Below are positions 7,367 to 15,165 of a DNA stretch of 37,823 bases, piece by piece. A program made the position numbers and the translations under genes. The stretch spans positions 1 to 37,823 of the forward strand of contig NZ_PCNZ01000026.1 of assembly GCF_002975175.1 (NCBI RefSeq). Reading direction: 5' to 3'. Below the pieces are notes generated by a model, which worked only from the letters and a program-made list of their open reading frames with translations, ran no database searches and had not been told where the DNA came from. The stretch comes from Bacillus sp. MYb209 (GTDB lineage: Bacteria > Bacillota > Bacilli > Bacillales > Bacillaceae_G). How positions within the stretch are numbered: position 1 is the first letter of the stretch; the number at the start of each line of letters is the position of its first letter.

Positions 7367-7849
7367 CTATTTAATGTCTTTCAACATCTTGTTTGCTTCG
7401 TCTATCTTCTTAGAAGCCTTGACTACTGCATCATTACCTATTTCCATTAAGTTTCTGTCTTTTAACTCTAGACCGTCTCCAATTGATTTAAGTGACATAT
7501 CTAGTAAGCCCATAGCAGTATCCATTGTAAATTGTACATCTTTATATTTTTCGTCATGCTTTAATTTCTTAACCTTTTCAGATGTTTCAAGTAAGTCTTT
7601 AGAAGCTAAATTAAATTCTTTCTTCTTCTCTTCTACTGACTTTTGGCTTGTTAATATGTTACTTACAACTTTAGACTGTTCAGAAATATCTTTCATCAAG
7701 TAGGCTAAGTTCTCTTTATAGTCTTCTTTCTTATTTTGCTCAATAGAAACTTTACTGTCTACTTGCTTTTCTTTTGCACTACATCCTACTGGTCCCCCTG
7801 ATACTAACATAAGTGAAAATGCTAAACATATTAGTTTCTTTGCCCTCAT
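7367..7849 (-). CDS. small helical lipoprotein
   Basis: A 160-aa lipoprotein, first of the row of four. The signal peptide MRAKKLICLAFSLMLVSGG leads to VGC (Cys23); the residue at -3 is proline, unusual for a lipobox but tolerable. The mature domain is helical and lysine/glutamate-rich with 'DEKYKDVQFTMDTAMGLLDMSLKSI', shared with the next gene. The start at 7849 is set by GGAAGGGG 9 nt upstream. Function unknown. Together with the downstream copies it looks like a tandem gene duplication. Confidence 0.75.
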   Translation of the reverse strand: MRAKKLICLAFSLMLVSGGPVGCSAKEKQVDSKVSIEQNKKEDYKENLAYLMKDISEQSKVVSNILTSQKSVEEKKKEFNLASKDLLETSEKVKKLKHDEKYKDVQFTMDTAMGLLDMSLKSIGDGLELKDRNLMEIGNDAVVKASKKIDEANKMLKDIK

Positions 7850-8398
7850 ACCCCATACCCCTTCCAAAAATAATTGTAAGTAATTAACATATGAAACCAT
7901 AACATAAATTACATAAATAGAATATATAAATTCCCCATCCTTAATAGAAATTTTGATTGTTTTAGCAATATGGAGACATGTATTGCGGTTACAGAAAATC
8001 CCCCTCTTGTCGATTTGAAATAAAGTTACATTGTTTCTAATAAAGTCGTGATGTTTTAAAGTTTGTTTAGATCCTGTTTTACAGGATATTTTTTATTTAT
8101 CTAAATGGGCAGTTTAGTAGCAAAAGGATTTTACAATAATTGCATTGAATTTATTAGGTAAAGTATAGGGCATTATTGTAATTTATTTTAAGGAGAGAAA
8201 ATAATTGAACCTAAAAGATATATCTTTGTGATAATAAAATTGTGAAAGTGTTTAAGAAACATTCTCCAAATACAGAATCTTTATATAAGGCAAAGAAAAA
8301 ATAACAATATCTATTATTAATATTCTTGTCTTAGATTTTTAGTAAAAAAACAGATAAAAAAAGAATAAATATAAAGTATGAATAGGGATGTAGTAAAA
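7850..8398. other. gene-free stretch with orphan terminator and ORF remnants
   Basis: No intact gene seen. Around 8191-8303 an AAGGAGAG is followed by a TTG frame that stops after 8 codons; another frame continues DNKIVKVFKKHSPNTESLYK up to 8303, which looks like a frameshifted small gene. The plus-strand terminator at 8071-8096 has no gene in front of it. Confidence 0.4.
8071..8096 (+). terminator. intrinsic terminator without an obvious gene
   Basis: ATCCTG and CAGGAT form a 6-bp stem with a 4-nt TTTT loop plus an extra A, followed by ATTTTTTATTT. No plus-strand gene lies upstream (7900-8070), so it may end a small RNA. Confidence 0.65.
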
Positions 8399-9055
8399 AT
8401 GACATTGATAAAATTTAATTCTTATCATCAAAAAGTAGAAATTAAGAGGAATTTAGAACTTATTAACTTAGAACATGAAAAAATTAGAGAATATGTAAAT
8501 TTTGATATATTTTCTTTTGAACAATTAGATGAATTTCAAGTAGGATATAGCATTGACACCAATGGAAACTCCCTTGTAACCAATGAGGAAGATACTTGGG
8601 ATGCAAATTGGATTGTTATTGCATATGAAACTATGTGTGGAGATCCAATTATTATTGATTTAAATGAGGATGGATACCCTATATCTTCATTAATGCACGG
8701 AATGGACAGTTGGGGTGTTGGCGGTTTCCTTGCTGATTCTATGGACTCGTTTATCAATTTTATAAAAGATATAGGTAATTTTCTTACTGAGAAACAAGTT
8801 TTAGAAGGAAAAAGAATTATACAAAATAGAGAATTAGAAACATTGTTAAATAAGTTTTTGGAAAAAAATAAATTTGCTGATTTTGAAATATGGCACTCTT
8901 TATTGAGTCCATTATTTGATATTGCAGAAGAATACGAGCAAACATTGGAGACAAAAGTAAAAAAGATGAAGAAAGAAGGAAAGAAAATAACGAAAATTGC
9001 TCACATGCTTAATATAAAACCCAAAGAAGTGTATGAGTATATTAAGAAAGTTTAA
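8399..9055 (+). CDS. SMI1/KNR4 (SUKH)-like protein
   Basis: A 218-aa protein. Residues about 55-125 contain the SUKH pattern 'WIVIAYETMCGDPIIIDLNEDGYPISSLMHGMDSWG...FLADSMDSFINFIKDI', matching the family's 'g..i..gdp.yid..g.Vy...h....w..iA.sF.eFl'. Such proteins are common immunity factors against contact-dependent or polymorphic toxins. The C-terminal 90 residues are an extra helical, lysine-rich part ending in an HTH-like 'EGKKITKIAHMLNIKPKEVYEYIK', which resembles a small DNA-binding helix pair. The ATG at 8399 is preceded by TAGGGATG; the ATG 21 nt earlier has no ribosome binding site. No toxin gene is nearby, so it may be an orphan immunity gene. Confidence 0.65.
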   Translation: MTLIKFNSYHQKVEIKRNLELINLEHEKIREYVNFDIFSFEQLDEFQVGYSIDTNGNSLVTNEEDTWDANWIVIAYETMCGDPIIIDLNEDGYPISSLMHGMDSWGVGGFLADSMDSFINFIKDIGNFLTEKQVLEGKRIIQNRELETLLNKFLEKNKFADFEIWHSLLSPLFDIAEEYEQTLETKVKKMKKEGKKITKIAHMLNIKPKEVYEYIKKV

Positions 9056-9082
9056 TAGAAACTATTCACTTTCTAGAGAACA

Positions 9083-9106
9083 ATCGGGCGCGATTATGGA
9101 GCAATA
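9083..9106 (+). repeat. 24-nt motif, copy 1
   Basis: The segment with core TTATGGAGCAATA matches 18 of 24 positions of 35475-35498. Both lie just before a strong terminator. Nature unknown. Confidence 0.4.
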
Positions 9107-9125
9107 GAGGCAGGAAATTACAAAT

Positions 9126-9159
9126 AAAAAGGATCTAATATAAATATCAGATCCTTTTT
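9126..9159. terminator. bidirectional terminator
   Basis: AAAAAGGATCT and AGATCCTTTTT form a perfect 11-bp stem with a 12-nt loop, between the converging SUKH-like and HU genes. Confidence 0.85.
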
Positions 9160-9171
9160 CACTTAGTATAC

Positions 9172-9444
9172 TTATTTCACTGCCTCTTTTAATTCTTTTC
9201 CAGCTTTAAATGCAGGCGCCTTAGAAGCAGCAATTTGCATTTCTTCACCTGTCTGCGGGTTACGACCTGTTCGCGCAGATCTTTCACGTACTTCAAATGT
9301 ACCAAATCCAAGAATCTGTACTTTCTCTTCATTTGAAAGAGCATTTGTTATAGCGTCTAATACAGCTTGTGTCGCTGCAGCAGCATCCTTTTGTGTAAGT
9401 TCTGCTTTATCCGCAACTACTTTTGTTAATTCTGTTTTATTCAT
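9172..9444 (-). CDS. hup: HU-family DNA-binding protein
   Basis: A 90-aa protein with the full HU fold: [21 protein letters not shown] at the start, the signature '[26 protein letters not shown]' forming the DNA-binding beta arm with its conserved RNP, and '[16 protein letters not shown]' at the end. HU bends and compacts DNA without strict sequence preference and assists replication initiation and recombination. A plasmid-borne copy may dampen the cost of the plasmid or support its own origin (inference). The start at 9444 follows GAGGTG at 6 nt. A consensus vegetative promoter precedes it. Confidence 0.95.
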   Translation of the reverse strand: MNKTELTKVVADKAELTQKDAAAATQAVLDAITNALSNEEKVQILGFGTFEVRERSARTGRNPQTGEEMQIAASKAPAFKAGKELKEAVK

Positions 9445-9476
9445 TTTCTGCACCTCTTTATATGTAATTAGGGATT

Positions 9477-9505
9477 ATTATAACGTTCCTATACTCCTAG
9501 TGCAA
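9477..9505 (-). promoter_or_regulatory. sigma-A type promoter of the HU gene
   Basis: On the minus strand TTGCAC (9505-9500), a 17-nt spacer, and TATAAT (9482-9477), about 33 bp before the HU start codon. Five of six bases match the -35 consensus apart from C at position five, and all six match the -10. Confidence 0.8.
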
Positions 9506-9713
9506 TTAATAATAACATATAGAGATAGCACCACATCACCATCAAACTATGAAAAGCAAATACCCCAAAACGAAAATATAAGCCGTTTTCTTTCAAAAAC
9601 ACATGGAATTTTTAACCTGGATTGTTATAAAACTCTTAAGTTGATGGGCATGGGTGAGACTTCGAAATATTGTGCTTTCACATCAAATAACAAACATGAA
9701 TAGGACTTTACAT

Positions 9714-10727
9714 TTAATTCGTAGGAAACCTCTCTTTTACAAGATCTTCGATGTTATTCGCTTCTTTAATTTCTTTTGATGATAACCAAGCTGTATATAA
9801 TGTTCCAGTCTTATTGGTTAAATCTATGGCATAATTTTTATTATACAGTTCTTCTTTAAGTATTGTGGTTACTTTGATTAAATCCTCAATTAAAGGAGGA
9901 TTGTTTTCAAATATACCGTCGCTATTAAGTTTTAAAATCACTATATATTTTCGAAGTCCCTCATGATCCGAACTTATATAAGTAATATCTTTAATTGCAA
10001 ATCGATCGTTTTGCATTTCATGTAATCTTTCTTCTACTTTGGAGTGCGTTCTAATCCAACCTTCCCAATATTTGTTTATGGCATCTGACATCGTAGTTTT
10101 CATTGTTAGTAACAGTTCTTCTTTTGTTATTATATTTTGTACATTTTTAAAAGGTCCACCTAAAGATTTACCATTTTGATCCTTAATCTCTAGTTCTGTT
10201 ATCTTTTTATTATTCTTCTGAATGAGTTGAAATAGAGCATATAAACGATCTAATTCTACGGAATCCAATTGGCTAAAGTCAATCTCGTTGCTCATTTTCA
10301 AAGTTAATAGCAATTCATCTGTCGGGCTTCCTTCTTCTGGATTTTCATTATCAAACATATATTGAAGAGCATTTTCTTCTTCAGTTTCCACGTACCCTAA
10401 TTTTTTAATTTCTTCTAGAGTTGGTTGGAATTTCTTATATTCCTCATATGTTTTTTTCCCATATTTGTATTCATCACCTACTATAGATGAATAGAGGAAA
10501 CCTTGTACCTTTACTCGGAATTTTAGATATTTGTTATCTTTTTCTTGCACAGTATGGTAGGTATTACCGCCATTATTTTCATTTATCGAGCTCCATTTTG
10601 TTACATCAACATCGATACCGTGTTTTTCTTTTATATAGTTTTGTACCTCAGCTTCATTTTTTGAATTACAACCACTTAAAAATATGAAACATACTACTAG
10701 CAATATTACATTTTTCATACTTTTCAT
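9714..10727 (-). CDS. putative lipoprotein, 337 aa
   Basis: A secreted lipoprotein: MKSMKNVILLVVCFIFLSGC with lipobox LSGC (Cys20), then a 317-residue extracytoplasmic domain. The start at 10727 is set by GGGAGT 6 nt upstream. After the signal comes 'EVQNYIKEKHGIDVDVTKWSS', a short fold seen in several Bacillus lipoproteins whose function is unknown. No catalytic motif seen. Palindromes just upstream (10745-10758 AAGAATTAATTCTT and 10765-10778 TGCAGTGTACTGCA) could be operators. Confidence 0.75.
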   Translation of the reverse strand: MKSMKNVILLVVCFIFLSGCNSKNEAEVQNYIKEKHGIDVDVTKWSSINENNGGNTYHTVQEKDNKYLKFRVKVQGFLYSSIVGDEYKYGKKTYEEYKKFQPTLEEIKKLGYVETEEENALQYMFDNENPEEGSPTDELLLTLKMSNEIDFSQLDSVELDRLYALFQLIQKNNKKITELEIKDQNGKSLGGPFKNVQNIITKEELLLTMKTTMSDAINKYWEGWIRTHSKVEERLHEMQNDRFAIKDITYISSDHEGLRKYIVILKLNSDGIFENNPPLIEDLIKVTTILKEELYNKNYAIDLTNKTGTLYTAWLSSKEIKEANNIEDLVKERFPTN

Positions 10728-11392
10728 ATAAGCACTCCCTACGTAAGAATTAATTCTTGAATGTGCAGTACACTGCAAAGCCCTCTTTCCTTAGTCGTTT
10801 ACTTCAACTTTTATATAGTGTGAATCTTAAATCATTTAAGTTCTTGACGTTCCCATCTATACTACTTGGAGCATTACTGTCTTAAAATATATAACTTATT
10901 TATTTTAAGGTCTTTCTCAGTTCTAAAAGCATATGGTTCATTGGGCAAATATCTAAATTGTACATTCATACCATGAGACCTATTTTACTATAAAATCTGG
11001 TTATATTATTAAAATATTCCTTTTTTTATTTTTTTGTCTCCTAGTATAGATGTTCCTTCTACTTCAATGAGGGAGGATTTATGGAAAGACATTATACAAT
11101 CTCAAATTATGCACTACATATAAGAAGAAAAAACATGACTCTAACCATAACATAACAAAAATCATATATATGCATAATTACATTTAAAATCACCGATGAT
11201 AATGTTATACTGATATCAACCAAGAAGCATCCAAAAAACTATTATTAATCACTACATTTTCTTTCAGAATAGGTCAACGTATAAAAAGGCACTATATATA
11301 GTGTCTTTTTATATACCTAAATTATTACTAGGTTAGAAGTACACCTATTTATAAACCGTAAATAGGACACGGCAGTATAGGAGAATATATCA
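10728..11392. other. gene-free stretch with palindromes and a 24-aa frame
   Basis: Two short palindromes (10745-10758 and 10765-10778) lie in the leader of the lipoprotein gene. At 11081-11155 a plus-strand ATG preceded by GGGAGGATTT opens a 24-codon frame (MERHYTISNYALHIRRK), which could be a leader peptide or the start of a lost gene. A hairpin with a U-run is at 11288-11310. Confidence 0.45.
11288..11310 (+). terminator. AT-rich terminator hairpin
   Basis: GGCACTATA and TATAGTGTC form a 9-bp stem with one G-T type mismatch, followed by TTTTTATAT. It sits upstream of the CPBP-like gene. Confidence 0.55.
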
Positions 11393-11872
11393 ATGATTCA
11401 GAAGACACAACATTATTTTTATCATTTAAAAACACAATGGTTTATTATGTTCATGACTTTTGCATCTTTCTTGTTACCACTCCCCACCAGTTTTCTACCA
11501 GGAGGATTACAAAAAAACCCCATTGAAGATGAATATTTATGGATTCAAATAGTGGATGGCATAGTCATTGCACCTTTATTAGAAACAGCTCTATACCAAA
11601 TGTTTATATTTTGGATTTTAAAATTGATCCCCGGTATGGAAAAAAACAACAAATCAATTATCTTTATTTCAGCTATTATATTTGGATTGAGCCACAATTT
11701 TAGCTATACTTATATGTTATATGCTTGCATTATGGGTTTGGTATTTGCGTACTCTTATTGGATTTATACAAGAAAATATGAGAATAGACATACAAAATTT
11801 CCACCATTTTGGATTGTATGGTGTATACATGTTTTACATAATATTGTTGTATTTTTTATTAAAAATTTATAA
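11393..11872 (+). CDS. CPBP-family (Abi-like) membrane protein
   Basis: A 159-aa polytopic membrane protein with AGGAGA before ATG. Motifs of the CPBP intramembrane metalloprotease family are recognisable: 'APLLETALYQ' (E64; the usual EExxxR has lost its second Glu and its Arg), 'FGLSH' (F97, H101) and 'HVLHN' (H146 to N150). The catalytic Glu pair is incomplete, so activity is doubtful. Family members process CAAX-like proteins or serve as bacteriocin self-immunity proteins. It is about 30% shorter than typical members, missing the N-terminal helices. No bacteriocin gene is adjacent. Confidence 0.7.
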   Translation: MIQKTQHYFYHLKTQWFIMFMTFASFLLPLPTSFLPGGLQKNPIEDEYLWIQIVDGIVIAPLLETALYQMFIFWILKLIPGMEKNNKSIIFISAIIFGLSHNFSYTYMLYACIMGLVFAYSYWIYTRKYENRHTKFPPFWIVWCIHVLHNIVVFFIKNL

Positions 11873-12007
11873 ATATATTATTAATATAACGAGGTTAAAA
11901 AATCATCTTAGGCTGGCATCAACTGCTATTCAGCTAATCTTTTGATATATCCTTTAATTAAAAACTTTTTTCTATAGATAATACTAAAACAATGTTGTCC
12001 GATAAAA

Positions 12008-12045
12008 AAAGAAGCTGGTGGATAAATTCTCCACCAGCTTCTTTC
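12008..12045. terminator. bidirectional terminator
   Basis: GAAGCTGGTGG and CCACCAGCTTC form a perfect 11-bp stem with a 9-nt loop and A/T runs on both sides, between converging genes. Confidence 0.85.
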
Positions 12046-12060
12046 TATCTTGCTATTCAA

Positions 12061-12255
12061 TTAGAAGCTAACCGTCGCTGCTTCCTCTCCTGAACTAATC
12101 ATTCGTTGTTCAATCTTTCCTAGCAGTCCCTTTATCTTACTTGAATAAAGTTTAACTGCTTTCGTAGATTGAGCATTCTTAAGCTCTTCTGTCCATTCTG
12201 CTAAATCTTCCTTTTCTTGATCATCTAGATAATCAAAAACTTCCTTTCGAGACAT
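12061..12255 (-). CDS. small helical protein, unknown
   Basis: A 64-aa charged protein (MSRKEVFDYLDDQEKEDLAEW...SSKIKGLLGKIEQRM), entirely helical in character. GAGGTG lies 7 nt before the ATG at 12255. No family recognised. It sits 93 bp after the DUF4257 gene on the same strand and before a strong terminator, so the two may share a transcript. Confidence 0.6.
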   Translation of the reverse strand: MSRKEVFDYLDDQEKEDLAEWTEELKNAQSTKAVKLYSSKIKGLLGKIEQRMISSGEEAATVSF

Positions 12256-12348
12256 CGGGCTCACCTCTACTCAACTCTCTTTATTTGGCCGTTACATAAC
12301 CAAATCTCCTCATCTCTCTACTTCTATTTATACCAGATTACTCCTCTT

Positions 12349-12690
12349 TTATTCCTTATTCTTTTTTTCGAGTTCGGTCAATTTCTTTGAAATAGACTGA
12401 ATCTCGTCGGTTTTTACTTGTTCCGTTGCCAAGCGATTGTGCAGCAGGAAAGCTTGCCCTGAAATCCCAGCAAGAATACTCACCTTAAGAATATCCATCA
12501 TTGTTTCAGGGTTAAACATTGCAACACCAACGAGTGAAGCAATACTGCCTACAAACATCTCTCCCAAGAAACCCGGGTGAAATGCAAGCTTGCTCTTACG
12601 AGGCAACAAAAACTTTTTGTTTGTGATGTAATGACTAGCCAATCCTGAGACCATACCAGCCACAACTGACACAATTACTGTAACCAACAT
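12349..12690 (-). CDS. DUF4257 family membrane protein
   Basis: A 113-aa protein with two or three hydrophobic segments (residues about 1-20, 45-65 and 68-85) and a C-terminal lysine-rich coiled-coil tail (ISKKLTELEKKNKE). The pattern VSGLASHYITNKKFLLPRK...HPGFLGEMFVGSIASLVG fits DUF4257, a family I recall from Bacillus phages and plasmids; function not known. AGGGGTG precedes the ATG at 12690. About 100 bp upstream lies the first copy of the structured leader element, which probably controls this gene. Confidence 0.65.
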   Translation of the reverse strand: MLVTVIVSVVAGMVSGLASHYITNKKFLLPRKSKLAFHPGFLGEMFVGSIASLVGVAMFNPETMMDILKVSILAGISGQAFLLHNRLATEQVKTDEIQSISKKLTELEKKNKE

Positions 12691-12791
12691 AATATGCACC
12701 CCTTTTCGAAAAACTTTTGACATTGCAGCAGCAGTTTCTATTTAATAATTAGTTCCTATGACATAGCATCACCCCTTTCAGGCAAAAACAA

Positions 12792-12898
12792 ATAACCTTC
12801 CAGGAAAATGAATTGTTTACACAATAAAATAAAGCAACATAAAGTTCCTTTTTGTGTAATTTCATTAACCCGAAAGGTTATAAGTAGTTAGTGATATA
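12792..12898 (-). promoter_or_regulatory. structured leader element, copy 1
   Basis: On the minus strand the RNA starts TATATCACTAACTACTTATA, then AACCTT...GGGTT, an AT-rich middle, and CCTGGAAGGTT followed by ATTTGTTTTT. AACCTT (12879-12874) pairs with AAGGTT (12799-12794). It shares layout with the elements at 14240-14342 and 22251-22345 but uses different base pairs, which supports a real RNA structure. It lies upstream of the DUF4257 gene. Confidence 0.55.
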
Positions 12899-12998
12899 AA
12901 AAAGAAAAAGACAAAAATGCAACTAAATTATATCATAACGAGGCTTTTTTATCTTTTAATTCAGAAAATTCATTTCGTAATCTAACTTTCTCAAGTTA

Positions 12999-13358
12999 TC
13001 AAATTAAATTATTAGATACTTTTACACCTTCTAATACTTTGAAAGCCTGATTACTATTTATTGTTTCGAATCTTTCATCAATTATACTGTAGATCATATT
13101 ACAATTTTGATGAATATAAAATTCCAGTATCTCAAGTGCTACCTTTTTATCCTCTACATTTTCAAAGTTACATAAATTTATTATTCTAGTTCCTGTGATT
13201 TCGCCTAAATTAGTATGATTTTTAAACGATTCAGGTCTCCTATACTCTGCAGCTGCGACTATTGATTCAAGTTGAAAGTTCCGATTCAATAATTCTTTAA
13301 CTGAGAATGACTCTTTACGTATAAACTTTAGAACTTCCGCTAAATCAATAGGTACCAT
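12999..13358 (-). CDS. 119-aa protein, unknown
   Basis: A soluble protein beginning MVPIDLAEVLKFIRKESFSV (if started at the ATG at 13358; a GTG at 13370 is also possible and has no ribosome binding site either). It contains a predicted helical N-terminus and 'ALEILEFYIHQNCNMIYSIIDERFE'. No family recognised. A perfect 22-bp inverted repeat lies directly upstream, with its proximal arm 16 bp from this ATG, and could control transcription or translation. Confidence 0.55.
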   Translation of the reverse strand: MVPIDLAEVLKFIRKESFSVKELLNRNFQLESIVAAAEYRRPESFKNHTNLGEITGTRIINLCNFENVEDKKVALEILEFYIHQNCNMIYSIIDERFETINSNQAFKVLEGVKVSNNLI

Positions 13359-13373
13359 TATAACGGCCACTTT

Positions 13374-13427
13374 TTTAATATTTTCTAAGAAGGGTAGATA
13401 TATCCACCCTTCTTAGAAAATATTAAA
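13374..13427. repeat. perfect 22-bp inverted repeat
   Basis: Arms 13374-13395 and 13406-13427 (core CTAAGAAGGGT/ACCCTTCTTAG) around a 10-nt centre. No U-run follows on either strand, so it is not a standard terminator. It lies directly upstream of the 119-aa gene. Confidence 0.8.
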
Positions 13428-13453
13428 GACAAGGAATTAATCCTCGTCTTTTT
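13425..13453 (-). terminator. terminator after the 60-aa gene
   Basis: On the minus strand AAAGACGAGG pairs with CCTTGTCTTT (one mismatch), followed by AATATTTTC; on the plus strand a TTTTT follows. It lies just past the stop of the 13465-13647 gene. Confidence 0.55.
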
Positions 13454-13464
13454 CATAACTGCAG

Positions 13465-13647
13465 TTAAATTTTTTCTTCATATTCAATTACCATAACCAA
13501 AAGCGGTTGGCCTTGTTCACGTTCCATGAACCCGCTTGATGTTATTTTTTTAACTATTTTCTCGTAATTAGCACAATACTTCAAAAAGCCATTCACTTCT
13601 TCATCAATTCTTAATGCATCAGCAATAACAGTTCTAATTTGTAACAT
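13465..13647 (-). CDS. 60-aa protein, unknown
   Basis: A small protein (MLQIRTVIADALRIDEEVNGF...LLVMVIEYEEKI) with GGAGGG 8 nt before the ATG at 13647. No family recognised; a beta strand at the end follows two helices. It begins 24 bp after the preceding gene on the same strand and is probably co-transcribed with it. Confidence 0.6.
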   Translation of the reverse strand: MLQIRTVIADALRIDEEVNGFLKYCANYEKIVKKITSSGFMEREQGQPLLVMVIEYEEKI

Positions 13648-13670
13648 AATAAATCCCTCCAAATAATTTT

Positions 13671-14192
13671 TCATTTTAAATATGTAATCTCAGAAATTCG
13701 AAACCCATCTATTTCTGGTACATATTTAAATTCCAGAATTAAGTCGTTTTGTTTTACCAAAAATAATCCTTTTTTTACTTTTGTAACAGTTCTTGGTTTT
13801 TCATAATTAAATAGAATTGGTTTACTTTTATAAGTAACTTTGTAATTCTTATTTGTACTAAAATAGTCTGATGTAAATTCATCAGCTAATTCTGCAGTAG
13901 TTACATGATTTCCTAAAAACATTTCTAGTTCTTTTTTATTTTGATAAATGGTTAAGTGGCCGTTCTTATCAATATCATCAAATATTAATTTGAATTGCCC
14001 TCCTAAGTCATTAATCACATTTTGTGATAATTCATCTTCAAACAAATAATCGTATTGAATTTTTTGTTTCAAATCTTCTACTTTGATTGGAGTTAAAGCA
14101 TCTGTTTGAGGTTCATCCTTTATAAAGGTGTTATAAAAAACAAACATCATAGCTAAAACGCCTAACACTAAAAACAATCTCTTAATCTTCAT
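13671..14192 (-). CDS. membrane-anchored protein, unknown
   Basis: A 173-aa protein with an N-terminal signal or anchor (MKIKRLFLVLGVLAMMFVFYN) and a 150-residue extracytoplasmic domain with mixed helix and strand. No lipobox. Ribosome binding site AAAGGATG. The outside domain (LKQKIQYDYLFEDELSQNVIND) resembles no family I can name. It heads a two-gene unit with the 60-aa gene and is preceded by the second copy of the structured leader. Confidence 0.65.
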   Translation of the reverse strand: MKIKRLFLVLGVLAMMFVFYNTFIKDEPQTDALTPIKVEDLKQKIQYDYLFEDELSQNVINDLGGQFKLIFDDIDKNGHLTIYQNKKELEMFLGNHVTTAELADEFTSDYFSTNKNYKVTYKSKPILFNYEKPRTVTKVKKGLFLVKQNDLILEFKYVPEIDGFRISEITYLK

Positions 14193-14239
14193 AAAATCTT
14201 CATCCTTTCACAATGTGATGTTCTCCAAAAAACGCAAAA

Positions 14240-14342
14240 AAAGCCCTTTTCGGAGTTATATTTAAAAAGAAAGTAAAAGTAAAAAACTTAAACTATCTTT
14301 GAAAATCGAAACCCCGAAAGGGCTATAGTAGTTATAGATATA
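14240..14342 (-). promoter_or_regulatory. structured leader element, copy 2, terminator-like
   Basis: On the minus strand: TATATCTATAACTACTATAG, then AGCCCTTTCGG (14324-14314), a middle AT-rich section, CCGAAAAGGGCT (14253-14242) and TTTTTTT. The outer pairing is ten or more base pairs and the last arm plus U-run forms an intrinsic terminator shape 48 bp before the start codon of the 173-aa gene. A possible -35/-10 pair (TTGTTA, 18 nt, TTTAAT) lies just upstream of it on the same strand. Confidence 0.6.
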
Positions 14343-14462
14343 AAAAATTGAAATTAAAACAAGGTATACTTAATTTTAACAAATTACACCTACAAAAACA
14401 ACAATATTCAAAATATTCAATCCATCAATTTCATGTTATGATGAATACTATAAACCTTCAGA

Positions 14463-15017
14463 ATGGAGTTTGATCTACACTTGAAAAAACGTCTAATTTC
14501 TGTTTTTCCAATGTTAATATTTATAATTGGTGTTACCTTACTCTTACTAAGACAGTTCGTTTTTTTTCCATATAAGGTTTCTGGAGTTTCTATGGAAAAC
14601 TCCTTATTTAATAATGACAAGGTTTTAATTAATCACTTTACCCATTCAATTGAAGATCTGCAAAGATTTGATATAGTTGTTGTTAATTCCCCCCTAGAAA
14701 ACACTTCTAATAAAAAAACAATTATAAAAAGAGTAGTTGGTTTACCTGGAGATACAATAGAATATAAATCACAGCAGCTTTATATAAATGGACTTCAGGT
14801 AAAAGATGCATACTCAAAAGGTAAAACAGCTGATTTTTCATTAAAAAATACTTATGGTTTCGAAAGGGTTCCGAATGATACAATTTTTGTATTAGGAGAT
14901 AATCGTGAAGAAAGCTTAGACAGCAGATTTAAAGAAATAGGATTTATATCTTTGAATAATATTGAAGGTAAGGTAGTTTTACGCTATAAACCATTCAATA
15001 AATTCATGAAATTTTAA
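14463..15017 (+). CDS. lepB: type I signal peptidase
   Basis: A 184-aa membrane protease with an N-terminal anchor (residues about 10-36). Box B 'SGVSMENSL' gives the catalytic Ser43 and 'IIKRVVGLPGD' gives the general base Lys89; 'FVLGDNREESLDSR' is box E. This is the Ser/Lys dyad of the prokaryotic-type SPase I, which removes signal peptides at the outer face of the membrane. Lipoproteins are cut by a different enzyme, so its clients are other secreted proteins, perhaps plasmid-coded. The ATG at 14463 lacks a clear ribosome binding site; a TTG at 14481 with GGAG 12 nt upstream is an alternative (product then MKKRLISVFP). A terminator follows. Confidence 0.9.
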   Translation: MEFDLHLKKRLISVFPMLIFIIGVTLLLLRQFVFFPYKVSGVSMENSLFNNDKVLINHFTHSIEDLQRFDIVVVNSPLENTSNKKTIIKRVVGLPGDTIEYKSQQLYINGLQVKDAYSKGKTADFSLKNTYGFERVPNDTIFVLGDNREESLDSRFKEIGFISLNNIEGKVVLRYKPFNKFMKF

Positions 15018-15035
15018 TACAATTAATTAAACATA

Positions 15036-15073
15036 TAAAAAAGCTCCAACTGTAGGACAGTCGGAGCTTTTTA
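15036..15073. terminator. bidirectional terminator
   Basis: AAAAAGCTCC plus ACTGT pairs with ACAGT plus GGAGCTTTTT, a long stem between the signal peptidase gene and the lipoprotein gene that converge on it. Confidence 0.85.
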
Positions 15074-15165
15074 CAATATAATTTTGATTAATTAAGTTTT
15101 ACTGATACAAAAACTTATAGATGAACCTTCTAAAATCTTCGCTATTATAATTTTCCGCTAAAATC

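Noticed and set aside
9083-9106. XerCD dif-like site
   Set aside because: The TTATG part is suggestive, but the 11-6-11 layout and the other arm do not fit.
9500-9703. 67-codon plus-strand frame
   Set aside because: It starts in the -35 box of the HU promoter, with no ribosome binding site and no recognisable protein.
12792-12898. T-box or other well-known riboswitch
   Set aside because: I see no T-box sequence (AGGGTGG..CCGCG) and no core of a riboswitch that I know; only the shared plasmid leader pattern.
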